Below, in pieces: positions 10,912-22,019 of a DNA stretch of 64,000 nucleotides (position 1 is its first letter; the number at the start of each line of letters is the position of its first letter). The DNA comes from Zizania palustris (lineage: Eukaryota; Streptophyta; Magnoliopsida; Poales; Poaceae), in the NCBI GenBank assembly GCA_019279435.1, contig JAAALK010000081.1, positions 28,146,724 through 28,210,723 on the forward strand. Direction: 5' to 3'. A model generated the notes under the pieces. It saw only the letters and a program-made list of their open reading frames with translations. It searched no databases and had not been told where the DNA came from. The translations under genes were made by a program, and so were the position numbers.

Positions 10912-10983
10912 CTAAGAAAAGGAAAAACCGAAGTAAGAAATTATTCATGTATAATTTGTTATTGTTTCGAAGGTATTCCGTAC

Positions 10984-11414
10984 CTGGTAGGCTGCTCGTT
11001 CCATGGCAACATTTAACTCCGAACTCTTCGCCTCGCTTAAAATAGCTACCAGCTCCGTCTCCCCGACTTCGCGACTGGCTCGACCTAAAGGTTTGAGCAG
11101 AGTCCGAAGCCCGGTTCTTTGCTCCAAAAAAGGAGTTAAAAGAGGGAGCATTGCCGAAGCTTCTTGGTCATCCCTGCTTGGCGAAGCTCCGGAGCGTTCT
11201 GCTGAGGTCCTTGGAGCTTCAGTAGATGGCCCCCCTTCAGTAGATTGACTCTCGTCTGTTGATTCAGACGGAGTCGATCCTAGAGCAGGGAGGGGTTCTA
11301 TTTTCCTTTTACCCATTCCAGGGCCCTTTTGAGCGACTTCCGGGTGCGGCTCCGAAGTTGTCGAAGGCCCTTGAGTTGGATCTTCGCGACGAACTTCTTC
11401 TACAGAAGAGGGCT
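10984..11414 (-). CDS. Antisense gene of A, exon 3
   Basis: Acceptor TTTTGCAG at 11415, donor ACCAG/GTACGG at 10984/10983. It encodes a Ser/Glu/Pro-rich segment and the conserved end LNVAMERAAYQ. Open throughout and in phase with exons 2 and 4. Confidence 0.7.
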
Positions 11415-11482
11415 CTGCAAAAGCAAAGGTATTATACACTATAATTTTGCAGAAAAGAACAAGAAAATTATGCGAAGTTTAC

Positions 11483-12130
11483 CTTCGACATTTTGGCGGC
11501 GAGCGAGCATCGGACTGCTCGGAGGATCAAAGGTGAGTTCTTCGTCTGAATCCAGAGTCAAAACTTCAACTGCCGGAGTATTTCCTTGAGCAGTCCTTCC
11601 TTCGTCCAAGACCGAAGTCGCAGCAACTTCGACTCCACCTTCAGTCGTAGGGGCTTCGATTTGCTCTTCCCCTTGAGGCAAATCCTCTTGAGCATCTGGA
11701 GTTCTCACTTCTTCACGGTTAGCCTGAGACTCCGGCATACCTGCAGCATCTTCGATATGAATATCTGTTTGAGCTGCATCTTCATCAATCAACCTCACTA
11801 ATAGTTTACCTTCATCCTCTTGAGAATCAGAGGCTGAGGCTATTGGGCTCGGAGGTGCAGGCTTTCTAGGTTTCTTAGCCACCTTTTTAATTGGAGTTTT
11901 GGCGGAGCTTGAAGCTCCGGCTTCAGCTTTCCTTTTCTTAGGCCCCTTCTCCGAAGGCACCCAATCCATCAAAGGGGGCGAAGTGATTCCCAGCATCCCC
12001 CACACTCTATTAAATCTTTCCCAACTCCCGACCAACTTGATTCTCTATTCCTTTTCAGTCAGAGTTGGATCGCCCAAAATCTTCTCCGAAGCCCTTACTA
12101 TTTGCTCCGAAGTAATAGGGGCTGAAGAAG
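11483..12130 (-). pseudogene. Antisense gene of A, exon 2 (premature stop)
   Basis: Acceptor TTTTTTAG at 12131, donor GAAG/GTAAAC at 11483/11482. It encodes the conserved KLVGSWERFNRVWGMLGI stretch and an acidic, low-complexity region. One TAG, near 12046, replaces the Trp codon seen in B. Confidence 0.7.
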
Positions 12131-12198
12131 CTAAAAAATGAATCAAGTTAGTTTTTATTCAGATGAATATGTATAATACATGTTGTCTTCGAAGTTAC

Positions 12199-13141
12199 CT
12201 GCAGGGCTCGAAGTTGAAGTGATTTTTCGGAGACCACCTTCCGAATCCTCTTCGAAGATGATAGGCCAGTTGGCCATCAGTGGAGAAATTTGCAGACCGA
12301 GGAATTCTTCGGCTAAGTCTCGCATGCTTAACCTTCGACTAATCTTCTGAAGTAGGTTGAGACGAGCTTCGAGCTGACCTTCGTTGGGTTGCACTAAGGC
12401 TTCCTTCCGGAATTGGATTTCTTTCAGAGGTCCGGCCAGAGGACTACTCGCCCAAACTTCGGCATAAAACCATCTCAGGACCCAATCGGTATACCATCTT
12501 GCATTGATGGCCTTAGCAGGAAATTGAAGGGCATATTCATCCCGAAGCCTGAAGTTAATACTTCCGAAGGCTACTACTACTTTTTCACCTCCGGGGCCTA
12601 CGAAGGTTTTAGGTTGGCATGATGCTCTATGTAATGCAGCGAAGATCTCTGCCCTCCCCTCACAGCCTTCGGCTCTCAGCGCCCATTCAAAGATAGCTAA
12701 GCGAGCTACTGCATTCGGAGAAAGCTGAGGAAGGGTAACGTGGAACAAATCAAGTACCTCTGCTAGGAAGTCCACTGCTGGAAGGCCCAAGCCGGCTTCG
12801 AAGAAGGCTTCGAAAACGACCACCTCTCCGGGTCTTGGTGACGGGATATTTTCCTTTCCAGGCTTCCGGATCATGACTCCGGTACTAATTTTCCCTTCTA
12901 CTGTGATCGCCAGTGATTCTCTCTTGCAGGTAGAAGGTCCCAGTTGGAAAGATTGATCCAAGTACTTCGTTGATGGCGGGCAGAGACCTTGATCATCGAC
13001 ATTTTGGGGATTTCCCCCTCTTGCCGCCATGGATGCTGTTGCGGATGCTGGGGCTAATGTCGCCATCGCCGCCGCCGCCGCTGCAGCCGTGACCTGCTGC
13101 CTAGCCAAAGCTGAAGGTCCCGAACCTTTGGTTTTCGCCAT
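12199..13141 (-). CDS. Antisense gene of A, exon 1
   Basis: ATG at 13141 (MAKTKGSGPSALARQQ), an alanine-rich head, then the PF04195-like domain with PSPRPGEVVVFEAFFEAGLG and SMRDLAEEFLGLQISPLMANW. The donor is CAG/GTAACTT at 12199/12198. Reading on past it would give only about 14 unconserved residues. No stop codon lies in the exon. Confidence 0.75.
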
Positions 13142-13252
13142 TGAAGTTGATGGATCGATTCGGAAGGAAGATGGAGGCTAGGGCTCAAAGGGCTCAAAAG
13201 TTTCTTGGTTGCAAGGAAGCAGTGAAAAGGTACTCTGGAATAGTCTAGGCCT

Positions 13253-13264
13253 TCTATTTATAGC
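13253..13264 (-). promoter_or_regulatory. Antisense TATA box of element A
   Basis: The minus strand reads GGCTATAAATAG about 110 bp upstream of the antisense ATG at 13141. The identical 12-mer sits at the matching place in B (31791-31802). It suggests that the antisense gene has its own promoter inside the element. Confidence 0.6.
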
Positions 13265-13578
13265 CCAGACATCACATTTGTTACCGTTTAACCCTGCCTT
13301 TTCGCATTCTTGCCCGTTACTTTTCTCCGAAAATAACGCACCGCATAACTTCCGTTAGAAGAAAAAGACTAACGGCTATTTCTTCTAAGTCTGGAAAGTT
13401 TTCAGTTTTATTAAGTTAGTTCTAAGTTACTTCGAATGTAACTTCACCAAGAACCGGTTCGAAGCTTGCATTTCCACATAGTTCGGAGATGATTTAAATC
13501 TGTTAACCCCTACGCATGATTATTTTTCTTGCGTATACTGCTCTCCTAACATTACAGATTTAGCGGAGAAGCGTATTC

Positions 13579-13588
13579 GAGGGGCTAC
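13579..13588 (+). other. Polypurine tract of element A
   Basis: GAGGGGCTAC lies directly before the 3' LTR, within GCGTATTCGAGGGGCTAC. The same tract precedes the 3' LTR of B. It primes plus-strand synthesis in this family. Confidence 0.65.
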
Positions 13589-14083
13589 TGTTGGGGGAAA
13601 TTATTCCATCCTCGGGGTTATTGCCGTAACAGGACAAAAGCAGGCAATGGATTCGAAGGTTTCCAAACGTTCATCTTCGAAGATGTTCTGAGTCAAGCTC
13701 AAAGTATGAAGATGGACATTGGTTCGAAGTATATCTTCGAACTAAGGCTTTTTGAGATCTTTTCTGCCAGCTAAGATAGAAGATTTATCTTCTTTCTTAT
13801 TAAATTAGTCTTTTACCATTTTAACCCTATTGAGTTTACCGAATAGTTTCCACTATGTCGGTTGTAATAGAAGGGTAAATAGGTCTTTTCCTTAATGTTT
13901 GGGCCTATAAATACCCCCCATTTTACCCTGTAATACGGACCGAATACAAGTTATTCAATACACACTTTCAAACTATTCTAAGTTATTATCCTTTCGGAGG
14001 CTTAGAACAGTTTGCTTCGCAAACACTTCGTTTGTTAGTTTCTCTTCTACAGAAACCTGTTAGCGTAATCCTTTACGCCAACA
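13589..14083 (+). repeat. 3' LTR of element A
   Basis: 495 bp, TGTTGGGGGAAA to GCCAACA, matching the 5' copy except at about eight sites. The TATA box TATAAATA is at 13906-13913. The next five bases, AACGG, are the right target copy. Confidence 0.92.
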
Positions 14084-14088
14084 AACGG

Positions 14089-15293
14089 AGGTGGGTCTCG
14101 TGTTCTTCCTTGGTCTTGGAGTAGACGAGGATATCGTCGATGAATACCACGATGAACTTGTCCAAGAACTCCATGAATACATTGTTCATCATGTTCATGA
14201 AAAAGGCCGGGGCATTCGTGAGTCCGAACGACATCACAGTGTACTCGTAGAGTCCATAGCGGGAGGTGAAAGCAGTCTTGGGTATGTCTTCTTCTCTAAT
14301 CCTCAATTGGTGATAACCTGACCTGAGGTCAATCTTAGAAAACACCGAGGATCCTTTCAACTGATCGAACAGGTCATCGATCTGGGGCAATGGGTACTTG
14401 TTCTTGATGGTTACGTCGTTTAGGGCTCTATAGTCAACGCACATCCTCTTAGTCCTGTCCTTCTTCATAGCGAAGATGACCGGTGCACCCCAGGGTGAGG
14501 TACTCGGTCGGATGTACCCTTTCTGCTCCAGGTCTTTGATGTTGCTCTTGACTTCAGCTAGTTCGTTGGTGGCCATCCGGTATGGGCGCTTGGAGATTGG
14601 AGTGGTCCCGGGGACAAGCTCGATTCTGAATTCGATGTCCCGCTTGGGAGGCATTCCTGGCAGGTCTTCTGGGAAGACGTCCACGAACTCCTTGACTATG
14701 GGCACTTCTTCAAGGGCAAGCGAGTGAAGAGACATCTCACGAGGTTTGCGGCTGGTCATCCGAAAGGTGACGGCTTCGCCTTCGGGGTTGGTCACCATCA
14801 CAGACTTGTTGGCGCAGTCGATCACTCCCTTGTGCTTCATCAACCAATCCATTCCTAGGATGAGGTCGAGTCCGGTACACTTAATGAGGACTGGCTCGGC
14901 CCGGAACAAATCTCCCTGGACCTCTATCTTAACCTTAGGACTGTATAAGTGGGCTAAGGTTTTATTGCCTGGAGTGGCAATCATCATGGGGACTAATAGA
15001 GGGAGTACTTCCGAGTTGTTGGTTTTCACAAAATCTTTCGAGATGAAAGAGTGTGTTGCCCCAGAGTCAAATAATATTGTAGCTAGTATGGAATTTGCGG
15101 TAAACGTATCGAGCACGACTTCAGGTGCCTCCTGAGCTTCCTCCGCGCTAATGTGGTTGACGCGGGCACGAACCGCCTGGTTGGGTGCCGCGCCTTGGGG
15201 TTGCTTGGGATGAGGACACTGGTGCGAGTAGTGCCCTTCCTACCGGTAGATGAAGCAGACGACCGACTTCCCTTGGCGATCCCTCAAGATCGG
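14089..15293 (-). pseudogene. pol: gag end, protease and RT part of element F
   Basis: From right to left: a damaged zinc knuckle (one Cys codon now Tyr; a TAG where C has CAG; EGHYSHQCPHP intact), retropepsin LFDSGATHSFIS (DSG catalytic triad), and the RT fingers and palm (KRPYRMATNELAEV, MCVDYRALNDVTIKNKYPLP, SKIDLRSGYHQLR, FIDDILVYS). About 347 codons from 15116 are open. It ends at 14084 where A is inserted and begins at 15293 where C is inserted; both flanks carry target copies. The PR and RT catalytic motifs survive, so decay is modest here. Confidence 0.88.
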
Positions 15294-17742
15294 TGTAACA
15301 CCGCAAGATTTAAAAATAAATAAAATAAAGGAAATACATTATTCAAAGAATTTCTAGAATTATTTATTAAAGAAAATCCCAAAAAGAACCTTATTAAAGC
15401 CAAACAGGGAGAATTAATCAGAATTTGGACTTGGAAAATTTATGATATAATCTAGAGACTAAGACATAATTTTCGGAATTTTTACAAATTTTTATCAACA
15501 GTGGTTCAACCCCTAATCAAATAAATGAATTACTGGATTTATTTTAAATCAGAAAACAATTTTAATTCTTAATGGGCCTCAACCCTCAATCCGCCTCAGC
15601 CCGACCCAACCCAACCGCATGCCACTGACATGTGGGACCCGTCTGTCGGCACGCTCCCCCTTTCTCCTCTCACGTGCCTGCGTCAGCCTGGCCCGCCTGT
15701 CAGCCTCCCTATCCCGCGCTTCAGTCTCTGGTCACCGGGGACCGCGTGTCGGCACCCTCCTCCCCGCACTCACGCATCGATAGGTGGGGGCCACCTGTAG
15801 GGATCGTCTTCCTCGTTGGAAGGGGATCCCCCTTCCATTTCTCCGGTGATCCCCTTCCCTATTTCGCCGCCAGCCGCCCCTATCCGGCCAGATCCGCCCT
15901 GGAATCCCTTCCTCAGACCACCGCGGGCCCCTTCCATCTTTAGTTCACGCGTAATCGAGTTTATGGAAGCTTATCCGAGGGGAATTGGAACCTCGCCGGA
16001 GATAATGGGAACCCTATGTTCCTTTCCTATCTTATGCCGGCGACCCCTCCTATATAATCCCCTCCGACCACCGCAGCTGAGACCTCACACCCTCGCAGCT
16101 AGCCACGCATTCCCGAGCCCTCTCGCTACTTTTTCCGAGTTCTCCCCTGCTACACCTCCGGCCGCCATTCACCATCGACTCTGGCACCCGCCGTCCACGT
16201 CGTTGCCACCGTCGGGATCCTCGTCAACCACCCATCCTCGGCCACCCCTCGGTTGGCCGTGAGTACCTCCAGATCGCCGTCGCCGTCGAGCACCCGAGAA
16301 GTCCTCCCCGTCTACCCCTCGACGCCGGTCGCCGTCTGTCGCCCATCGTCGCCACCGAAGGTATGGTCGAGACCGCCGTCCTCTCCTCGTTCCATTTCCG
16401 TCAAGAGCTAGGGCCTAGCTCCCTCGCCGTTGCCGTCGCCACCGCACCCGAGCCCGCCATCGCCGGATACGAAGGGGGGTACGCGCCCCCTTACGCCCGT
16501 GCCGTGCCGGATGGCCCCCTGACCGCACGATCGTGATCGAAGGGCTAACCGGTATCATGCGATCTCGACCATTGATGGTCACTTAAGTGCCCCGCCTCGC
16601 ATCTGGCCACCCGATCTGGATCAGACGGTCCAGATTGAACCGGCCCACGCGCACAGTGCTATAGGATGAAAGAATGAGTCGTAGATAGCTGGATTCTACT
16701 ATATGTATTTCCCCGTTATTCTCGTCTCTAGACGCTGTTGGAGTTGGCTATGTTATAAGTATGGTGGGTTCCGGGTGTAATCTAGGGCATTGATTGGTCG
16801 CATCCGGGGCATTATTAGGACCGGTCTGCGGGATCTGTTGCAAAGCACTTCTGTACTAACCACAAGTCTAATGGGTAAGTCCTAACTAAAAGTATGGAAC
16901 AATCCGACTCGATGCACCATAGTGGAGGGGGCATGGGGCAACCTGCGGGTGACTTGTACCAACGTGGCTCAAGGGGGGGTATGGTGTGGCTCGATGCGTC
17001 GGGACACCATATGAAACCCATAAGAGGGTGTTGTCGGGTCGAGGAGGACCATATGGAAGGTTTTGGCACGAGTTCCCGTGGTATGGGTCATCTCGTTACA
17101 CTTTGGTGTAAGTGATGAGTGCGTGCCTTGTGGGTACAGTGGTACACCTCTGATCAGAGTATTTAATCTTTTCGAAAAGCTGAGCCCACGGTCAAGGGCG
17201 GGTTGTGTGACTGCTCGCAATTAGTTTACAATTGTTTGAATGGTTGAGTTATTCATGGCATGTAAGGACTGTTGAGTGAGGGTGGGCTGACTGTACCCCT
17301 CGAGTTAGAAGATGATGATGCATACACATGTTTACATTTCAGTACTAATAGATTGCTCACATTTAAATGCTTTACAATTATGCTTTCCTGCAAAATTAGC
17401 CACTATCTCCCTTGTTATTACTCTACATTATATTTGCATCCGGTGGCTTGCTGAGTACGTTTGTACTCACCCCCATTGACTTACACCACTAGAGCCCGTC
17501 TACTATGAGGAGGATGAAGGTCTGGAGTAGCGACCCAGTCAAGGCGAGACTGGAAGGAGGCGTTCATCTAGGACCTTTGTTTTATTAGTTTCTCTTCACC
17601 TTTATTCACTTTTGTACTAATACGGTCTATGAATCGTGAATGATTGCTCGTATTGTATGGGGTCGCATGATGAACATCTTGGTTTATTGATTTTCTATGG
17701 AATTTCAATAAAGGTCCAGATTTATTAAATCTAGGCGTGACA
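15294..17742 (+). repeat. 5' LTR of element C, recombinant
   Basis: 2,449 bp, TGTAACACCGCAAG to TAGGCGTGACA. The front, to about 16545, and the back, from about 16750, match C's own 3' LTR. The middle, about 16546-16745, matches the D/E LTR type, including its internal join at 16658/16659 (GCGCACAGTG then CTATAGGATG). C-type sequence of about 1 kb is replaced here. The TATA box is TATATAA at 16051. Confidence 0.82.
16051..16057 (+). promoter_or_regulatory. TATA box of element C 5' LTR
   Basis: TATATAA in CCCCTCCTATATAATCCCC. The matching site in the 3' LTR (35260-35266) reads TATACAA and is probably weaker. Confidence 0.6.
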
Positions 17743-17745
17743 AGA

Positions 17746-17757
17746 TGGTATCAGAGC
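17746..17757 (+). other. Primer binding site, initiator-Met tRNA type (element C)
   Basis: TGGTATCAGAGC, four bases after the LTR end at 17742, as in G and F. Confidence 0.88.
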
Positions 17758-17879
17758 CGACTTGACTATAGGAAGCCAAACAGACCTGACCCTAGGACTC
17801 ATAATCTCTATATTTTCCTACAAAACTATTTACCCTCTCATCTTCTAGAGTTTCACAAGAAATTTTCTCTCTTTTGTAG

Positions 17880-18685
17880 ATGTCGGTCCATACCATGAGC
17901 GGGACTCTTCGTGACGAGGCCGGATTCATCCGAGAGCTTTGCATGCTCGTCGGTTTTCTCGGATTCGAGCACGAGCCGATGTTTCACGGAGTCTTCCCCG
18001 ACGAGGACGAGAGCTACTGCGAGGTTACCATCATCATCCAGCCCTCTACACAGACAACCCACACCTAACGAGGCGGAGGACCCACCTTCTTGGTTGCCAG
18101 TCAGCACACTGCCCTTCAGGCCCTCACCGAGCTCCGGATGATCTACAACAATGAGCTCTATGACACAGACTATCGCTTCGTGCCTCTACGCACTCCAGGG
18201 AGTCCACACAGCATCTACGCCAGCACGCTCTCCCTGCGCCACTCTGCGGTTGGGCACACGGTACGTTTGTTGGAGGCGATGGATGAGCTCCACTATGAGG
18301 CACTGTAGGATGCCAATGGACAACGTGACACGATCGACTTCTACCGTCACTCATCTGAGGATCTGAACTGCGAGAACGGAGATCTTCGACGCCGTGTCCA
18401 GCAGGGGCACCAGTTGGCTGCTGAGGCCGAGGAATTGAGGCGCCAGAATGAGCTCCTACGTCAGAGCGTCGCCAACACCGCACAACTTCGCCAGCAGATA
18501 AAGGAGCTACAGAAGGATCTTGAGGAGGTCGCCCCCTTCCGCCACGCAAGCGGAAATCGCTTCGGATCCCCACAGTGAGGCCTAAGAGGATTTCCCACAG
18601 CGCACCTCCCGCCGGACCCTCCAGCTCCACGACCCCGATCATCTCCACCGAGCCCGTGGTCAAGTCGTCCCCCGAGCTGCCTTAG
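17880..18685 (+). pseudogene. ORF0 of element C
   Basis: ATG at 17880 (MSVHTMSGTLRDEAGFIREL), homologous to ORF0 of G, F and E. In-frame stops are at 18066 (TAA) and 18306 (TAG). A coiled-coil segment follows (DLRRRVQQ...EELRRQNELLRQ). Near 18535 the reading must change frame to keep the conserved basic tail (RKRKSLRIPTVRPKRIS), which ends at TAG 18683; the original frame stops at 18576. E has the same frame change. Not translatable as one product. Confidence 0.8.
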
Positions 18686-18872
18686 ACGTAGACTTTACGA
18701 TTGATTGTTCTCTTTTTAATGTTTTGGATTGTATTGCCATCCATGTCGAATATAAGGCATGGGTGAAGATTAAATAAAAGACATAAATGTAATCGTAAGA
18801 ATAACACCTTTTTGAAATAAAACTTAGTATCATTTCCCCTAAGAGAGTGTTGTCTGTTTTGGAAACTTCAGG

Positions 18873-20033
18873 ATGACTAACACCTAGTGCTCCGATGCTC
18901 CCCAAAATGGAGGGGACAACGGCAACTTGCCCCAATGGGGAGCGACTAGGCAGAGGCAAGCCCCAGTCGCTAACCACCCCACGTTGGCCGAAATGATGAC
19001 CAACCAGAATCAGTTGGTAACCGCGTTGTTGAACCAGATGCAACAGCAGCAGCATAAAATGCAAGAGCAGTAGGCTCAGTTCTTTCGCTTTCACCAGCTG
19101 CAGCCAGAGATACCTTGCCCTGCCACTCCCATTCCGGCACCCACCTCTCAGCTCTCGGAGTTTCTCCGAGTCCGCCCTCCCACGTTCTCAAGCACCACCA
19201 ACCCCATGGAGGCTGGTGATTGGTTGAGGATGATTGGGAAAAAGTTGGACCTCCTGACTTGCACCGAGCAGGAGAGGGTAGCCTTCGCTGCCCACCAACT
19301 CTAGGGCCCGTCCACGGAATGGTGGGACAACTTGCGCGAGACTCTGCCCGAGGGACACGTCCACACTTGGGCGGAGTTCTCCGCTGCTTTCCGCGCGGCC
19401 CACGTCCCAGATGGCGTTATCGCCCAGAAGCAATAATAGTTCAGGGACCTACAACAAGGAAACATGTCCGTCACAGAGTACCTACATGAGTTTAACCGAT
19501 TGGCCCGGTATGCGCCTGAAGAAGTCCGTATTGATATGGCCAGGCAGTCTAAGTTCCTCCGGGGGCTAAAGGATGAGCTTTCCCTTCAGTTGGTCTCCAG
19601 AGACTACGCCAACTTTCAGAAGTTGGTGAACAAGGCAATTATTCAGGAGACCGAGCAGAACAAGGTCAACCTGAAGAAGAAAAGAATGATCGCCTTCCAC
19701 CAGAACCAAGGAATGGCGCAGAGGCCCCGATTTGCACCTCCCCTGCCAGCGCCCCAATATCATCCGCGCCCGATGTACCGTCCAGCACCACCCACCGCCA
19801 ACACCGGAGCAGGACATCCTCACCCCGCTCCCGCCGCACCAGCTGCTCCATCCGCCCCTGCCAAGAAAGCAGAGGTCCTGCATGACAAGCATGGCAAGCC
19901 CGTGATCTACTTCAACTGTCGCCAGGAAGGGCATTGCTCCCACCAGTGCCCCCACCCCAAACATGCACAAGGAGTCACAACCAACCCTGCCATCCGCGCC
20001 CGTGTCAACCACGTCTCCGCCAAAGAAGCCTAG
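18873..20033 (+). pseudogene. gag: gag of element C
   Basis: ATG at 18873, in one frame with pol but broken by several stops: TAG 18885, TAG 19071 where E has CAG, a TAG in the HQL-GPSTEWW stretch, TAA-TAG 19434-19439, and TAG 20031. Conserved blocks are NQNQLVTALLNQMQ, SEFLRVRPPTFSSTTNPMEA, the capsid-like VTEYLHEFNRLARYAPEEV and QETEQNKVNLKKKRM, then a Pro-rich stretch. The zinc knuckle lacks its first Cys (YFNCRQEGHCSHQC; expected CxxCx4Hx4C). Chromovirus-type Gag. Confidence 0.85.
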
Positions 20034-21462
20034 GCCGCACCCGAGATCGTCATGGGTAAGTTCATAGTTCATTCGGCCCCAGCAGTGGTTTTATTTGATA
20101 CTGGAGCTATGCACTCCTTTATATCAACAACTTTTGTGGAGAAGAATAATATGAACATATGTGAATTATCAAGGCCAGTATTAATAGCCACCCTTGGCAA
20201 ACGAACCCAAGCCCATTCCTATAGTCCAAGGGTATGGGTAGATATCCAAGGCACAATATTCTGGGCCGACCCCATCCTAATAGAATGCCAAGGATTGGAT
20301 CTCATCTTAGGAATGGATTGGCTCAACAAACACCAAGGTGTGATAAGATGTGCCCGGAGGCAAGTAACTGTGACCAGTGAAGAAGGGACTGTGGTCACGT
20401 TCCAGATGCCAAGCCAGAAGTCCAGAAGACCTCGGCTACACCAGATTACTTTGGAGGAGATACCAGTGGTCTGCGAGTACCCGGACATATTTCCGGAGGA
20501 TTTACCAGGGATGCCACCCAAGAGGGACATTGAGTTCTGGATTGATCTAGTACCCAGAAACACTCCCATCTACAAGCGACCATACCGGATGGCCGCCAAT
20601 GAGCTAGCTGAGATGAAGCAGCAACTTGAAGATCTTGAGAAGAAAGGTTACATCAGACCTAGCACACCCCCGTGGGGAGCCCCAGTCATCTTCGTTGAGA
20701 AGAAGGAGGACAAGGCCAAGCGTATGTGCGTGGATTATCGAGCCCTGAATGAGGTGACCATCAAGAACAAGTACCCACTACCCAGGATCGATGATCTATT
20801 TGATCAGCTGAAAGGAGCCACGGTATTCTCCAAAATCGACCTACGGTCCGATTACCATCAGCTGAGAATTCGAGAGGAGGACATACCCAAGACGGCATTC
20901 ACCTCTCGCTATGGCCTTTATGAGTGCACTGTCATGTCCTTTGGTTTGACCAACGCCCCAGCCTTCTTCATGAATATGATGAATAAGGTGTTCATGGAAT
21001 ATCTGGACAAATTTATTATGGTATTTATAGATGACATCCTCATCTATTCCAAGGACAAAGAGGAGCATGAGACTCACATCTGATTGACCTTAGGAAAGCT
21101 AAGGGAACATCAATTATATGCCAAGTACAGCAGTGCAAATTTTGGACGGTGGAAGTGAAGTTCCTTGGACACATCATCTCTGCACAGGGGGTCGCAGTGG
21201 ACCCTGCCACCGTGGGAGAAGTTACGGATTGGCTGCCACCCACCAACGTATCAGAGATACGGAGTTTTCTTGGGTTGGCAGGATACTATCGTCGGTTTAT
21301 CGAGAATTTTTCCAAAATCGCCAAGCCTATGACCCAATTATTGCAGAAGGGAGAGAAGTTTGAATGGACTCCCGAATGCGAGGAAAGTTTTCTCACCCTC
21401 AAGACTCGGCTGGTGTCAGCACCCATTCTGACCCTACTAGATATAAGGAAGGACTTCCATGT
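20034..21462 (+). pseudogene. pol: Protease and RT of element C, cut by B
   Basis: Open from 20052 to 21083. Retropepsin LFDTGAMHSFIS; RT blocks KRPYRMAANELAEM, MCVDYRALNEVTIKN, SKIDLRSDYHQLR and the catalytic FIDDILIYS. At 21081 TGA replaces the CGA (Arg) that I keeps in THLRLTLGKLREH. A one-base loss near 21130 shifts the frame, and the RT connection continues at 21149 (VKFLGHIISAQGVAVDP, YRRFIENFSKIAKPM). Cut at 21462 by B; the last five bases CATGT are its target copy. Confidence 0.88.
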
Positions 21463-21957
21463 TGTTGGGGGAAAATATCTCATCTTCGGGATTATTGCCG
21501 AAGCAACATAAAGGCAGACAGCAGATTCGAAGGTTCCCAGACGATTATCTTCGAAGATACCCGGAACCAAGTTCGAAGTCCAAAGATAAGCATTGGTTCG
21601 GAGTACATCTTCGAACTAAGGCTTTTCAAGATCTTTTCTGCCAGCTAAGATGGAAGACTTATCTTCTTTCTTATTAGATTAGTCTTTTACCATTTTAGCC
21701 CTATTAAGGGAACCGAATAGTTTCCACTATGTCGGTTGTAATAGAGGGGTAAATAGGTCTTTTCCTTAATGTTTGGGCCTATAAATACCCCCCATTTCAC
21801 CCTGTAATACGGACCGAATACAAGTTATTCAATACACACTTTCAAACTATTCTAAGTTATTATCCTTTCGGAGGCTTAGAAAAGTTTGCTTCGCAAACAC
21901 TTCGTTTGTTAGTTTCTCTTCTACAGAAACCTGTTAGCGTAATCTTTTACGCCAACA
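21463..21957 (+). repeat. 5' LTR of element B
   Basis: 495 bp, TGTTGGGGGAAAATATC to TTTACGCCAACA. About five differences from the 3' copy (for example GTCCAAAGAT against GTCCGAAGAT). Same length and architecture as the A LTRs, but the first 150 bp differ, marking a separate subfamily. Confidence 0.92.
21780..21787 (+). promoter_or_regulatory. TATA box of element B 5' LTR
   Basis: TATAAATA in GGGCCTATAAATACCCCC, as in the A LTRs. The 3' LTR copy is at 32449-32456. Confidence 0.75.
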
Positions 21958-21958
21958 G

Positions 21959-21977
21959 TTGGCGCCGTCCGTGGGGA
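21959..21977 (+). other. Primer binding site region of element B
   Basis: TTGGCGCCGTCCGTGGGGA one base after the LTR end, identical to A. Confidence 0.7.
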
Positions 21978-22019
21978 ACCTAGTCCGAAAAACTTCGTTC
22001 TCTACCAACTTCTTACATC

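Larger units (their letters stand above)
9885..13141 (-). pseudogene. Antisense spliced gene of element A (exons 1-4 and stump of 5)
   Basis: It runs opposite to gag-pol between the protease remnant and the 3' LTR. Four exons with GT-AG introns of 68, 68, 72 and 88 bp are visible, and exon phases agree at the junctions. Exon 1 encodes a domain resembling the Pfam family named putative gypsy type transposon (PF04195): GEVVVFEAFFEAGLGLP...LSPNAVARLAIFEWALRAEG. Exon 4 is a long coiled coil. In exon 2, TAG stands where B has TGG (TEKE-stop against TEKEW). Exon 5 is cut by the pol deletion. Comparable antisense genes are known in Grande-type Tat elements. Function unknown; the family name does not mean a proven transposase. 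Confidence 0.75.
6979..14083 (+). mobile_element. Element A: Tat-lineage Ty3/gypsy, pol-deleted, with antisense gene
   Basis: A 7,105-bp element with two 495-bp LTRs, flanked by GACGG (6974-6978) and AACGG (14084-14088), one mismatch in five. Order: LTR, TGGCGCC-type primer site, broken gag, protease, then a large deletion, then an antisense gene in exons, polypurine tract and LTR. Its LTRs differ at only about eight positions by eye, so it is young. RT, RNase H and integrase are absent. Element B is a relative that keeps that region. It is inserted in F's RT. Confidence 0.9.

Noticed and set aside
12199..13141. Reading the antisense gene as a DNA transposase because of the PF04195 family name
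   Set aside because: No transposase catalytic motif is visible, there are no terminal inverted repeats around it, and it sits inside an LTR element. The name is historical.
17746..17757. TGGTATCAGAGC sites considered as tRNA gene pieces
   Set aside because: Only the 12-base primer complement is present, next to LTR ends; there is no tRNA fold around it.
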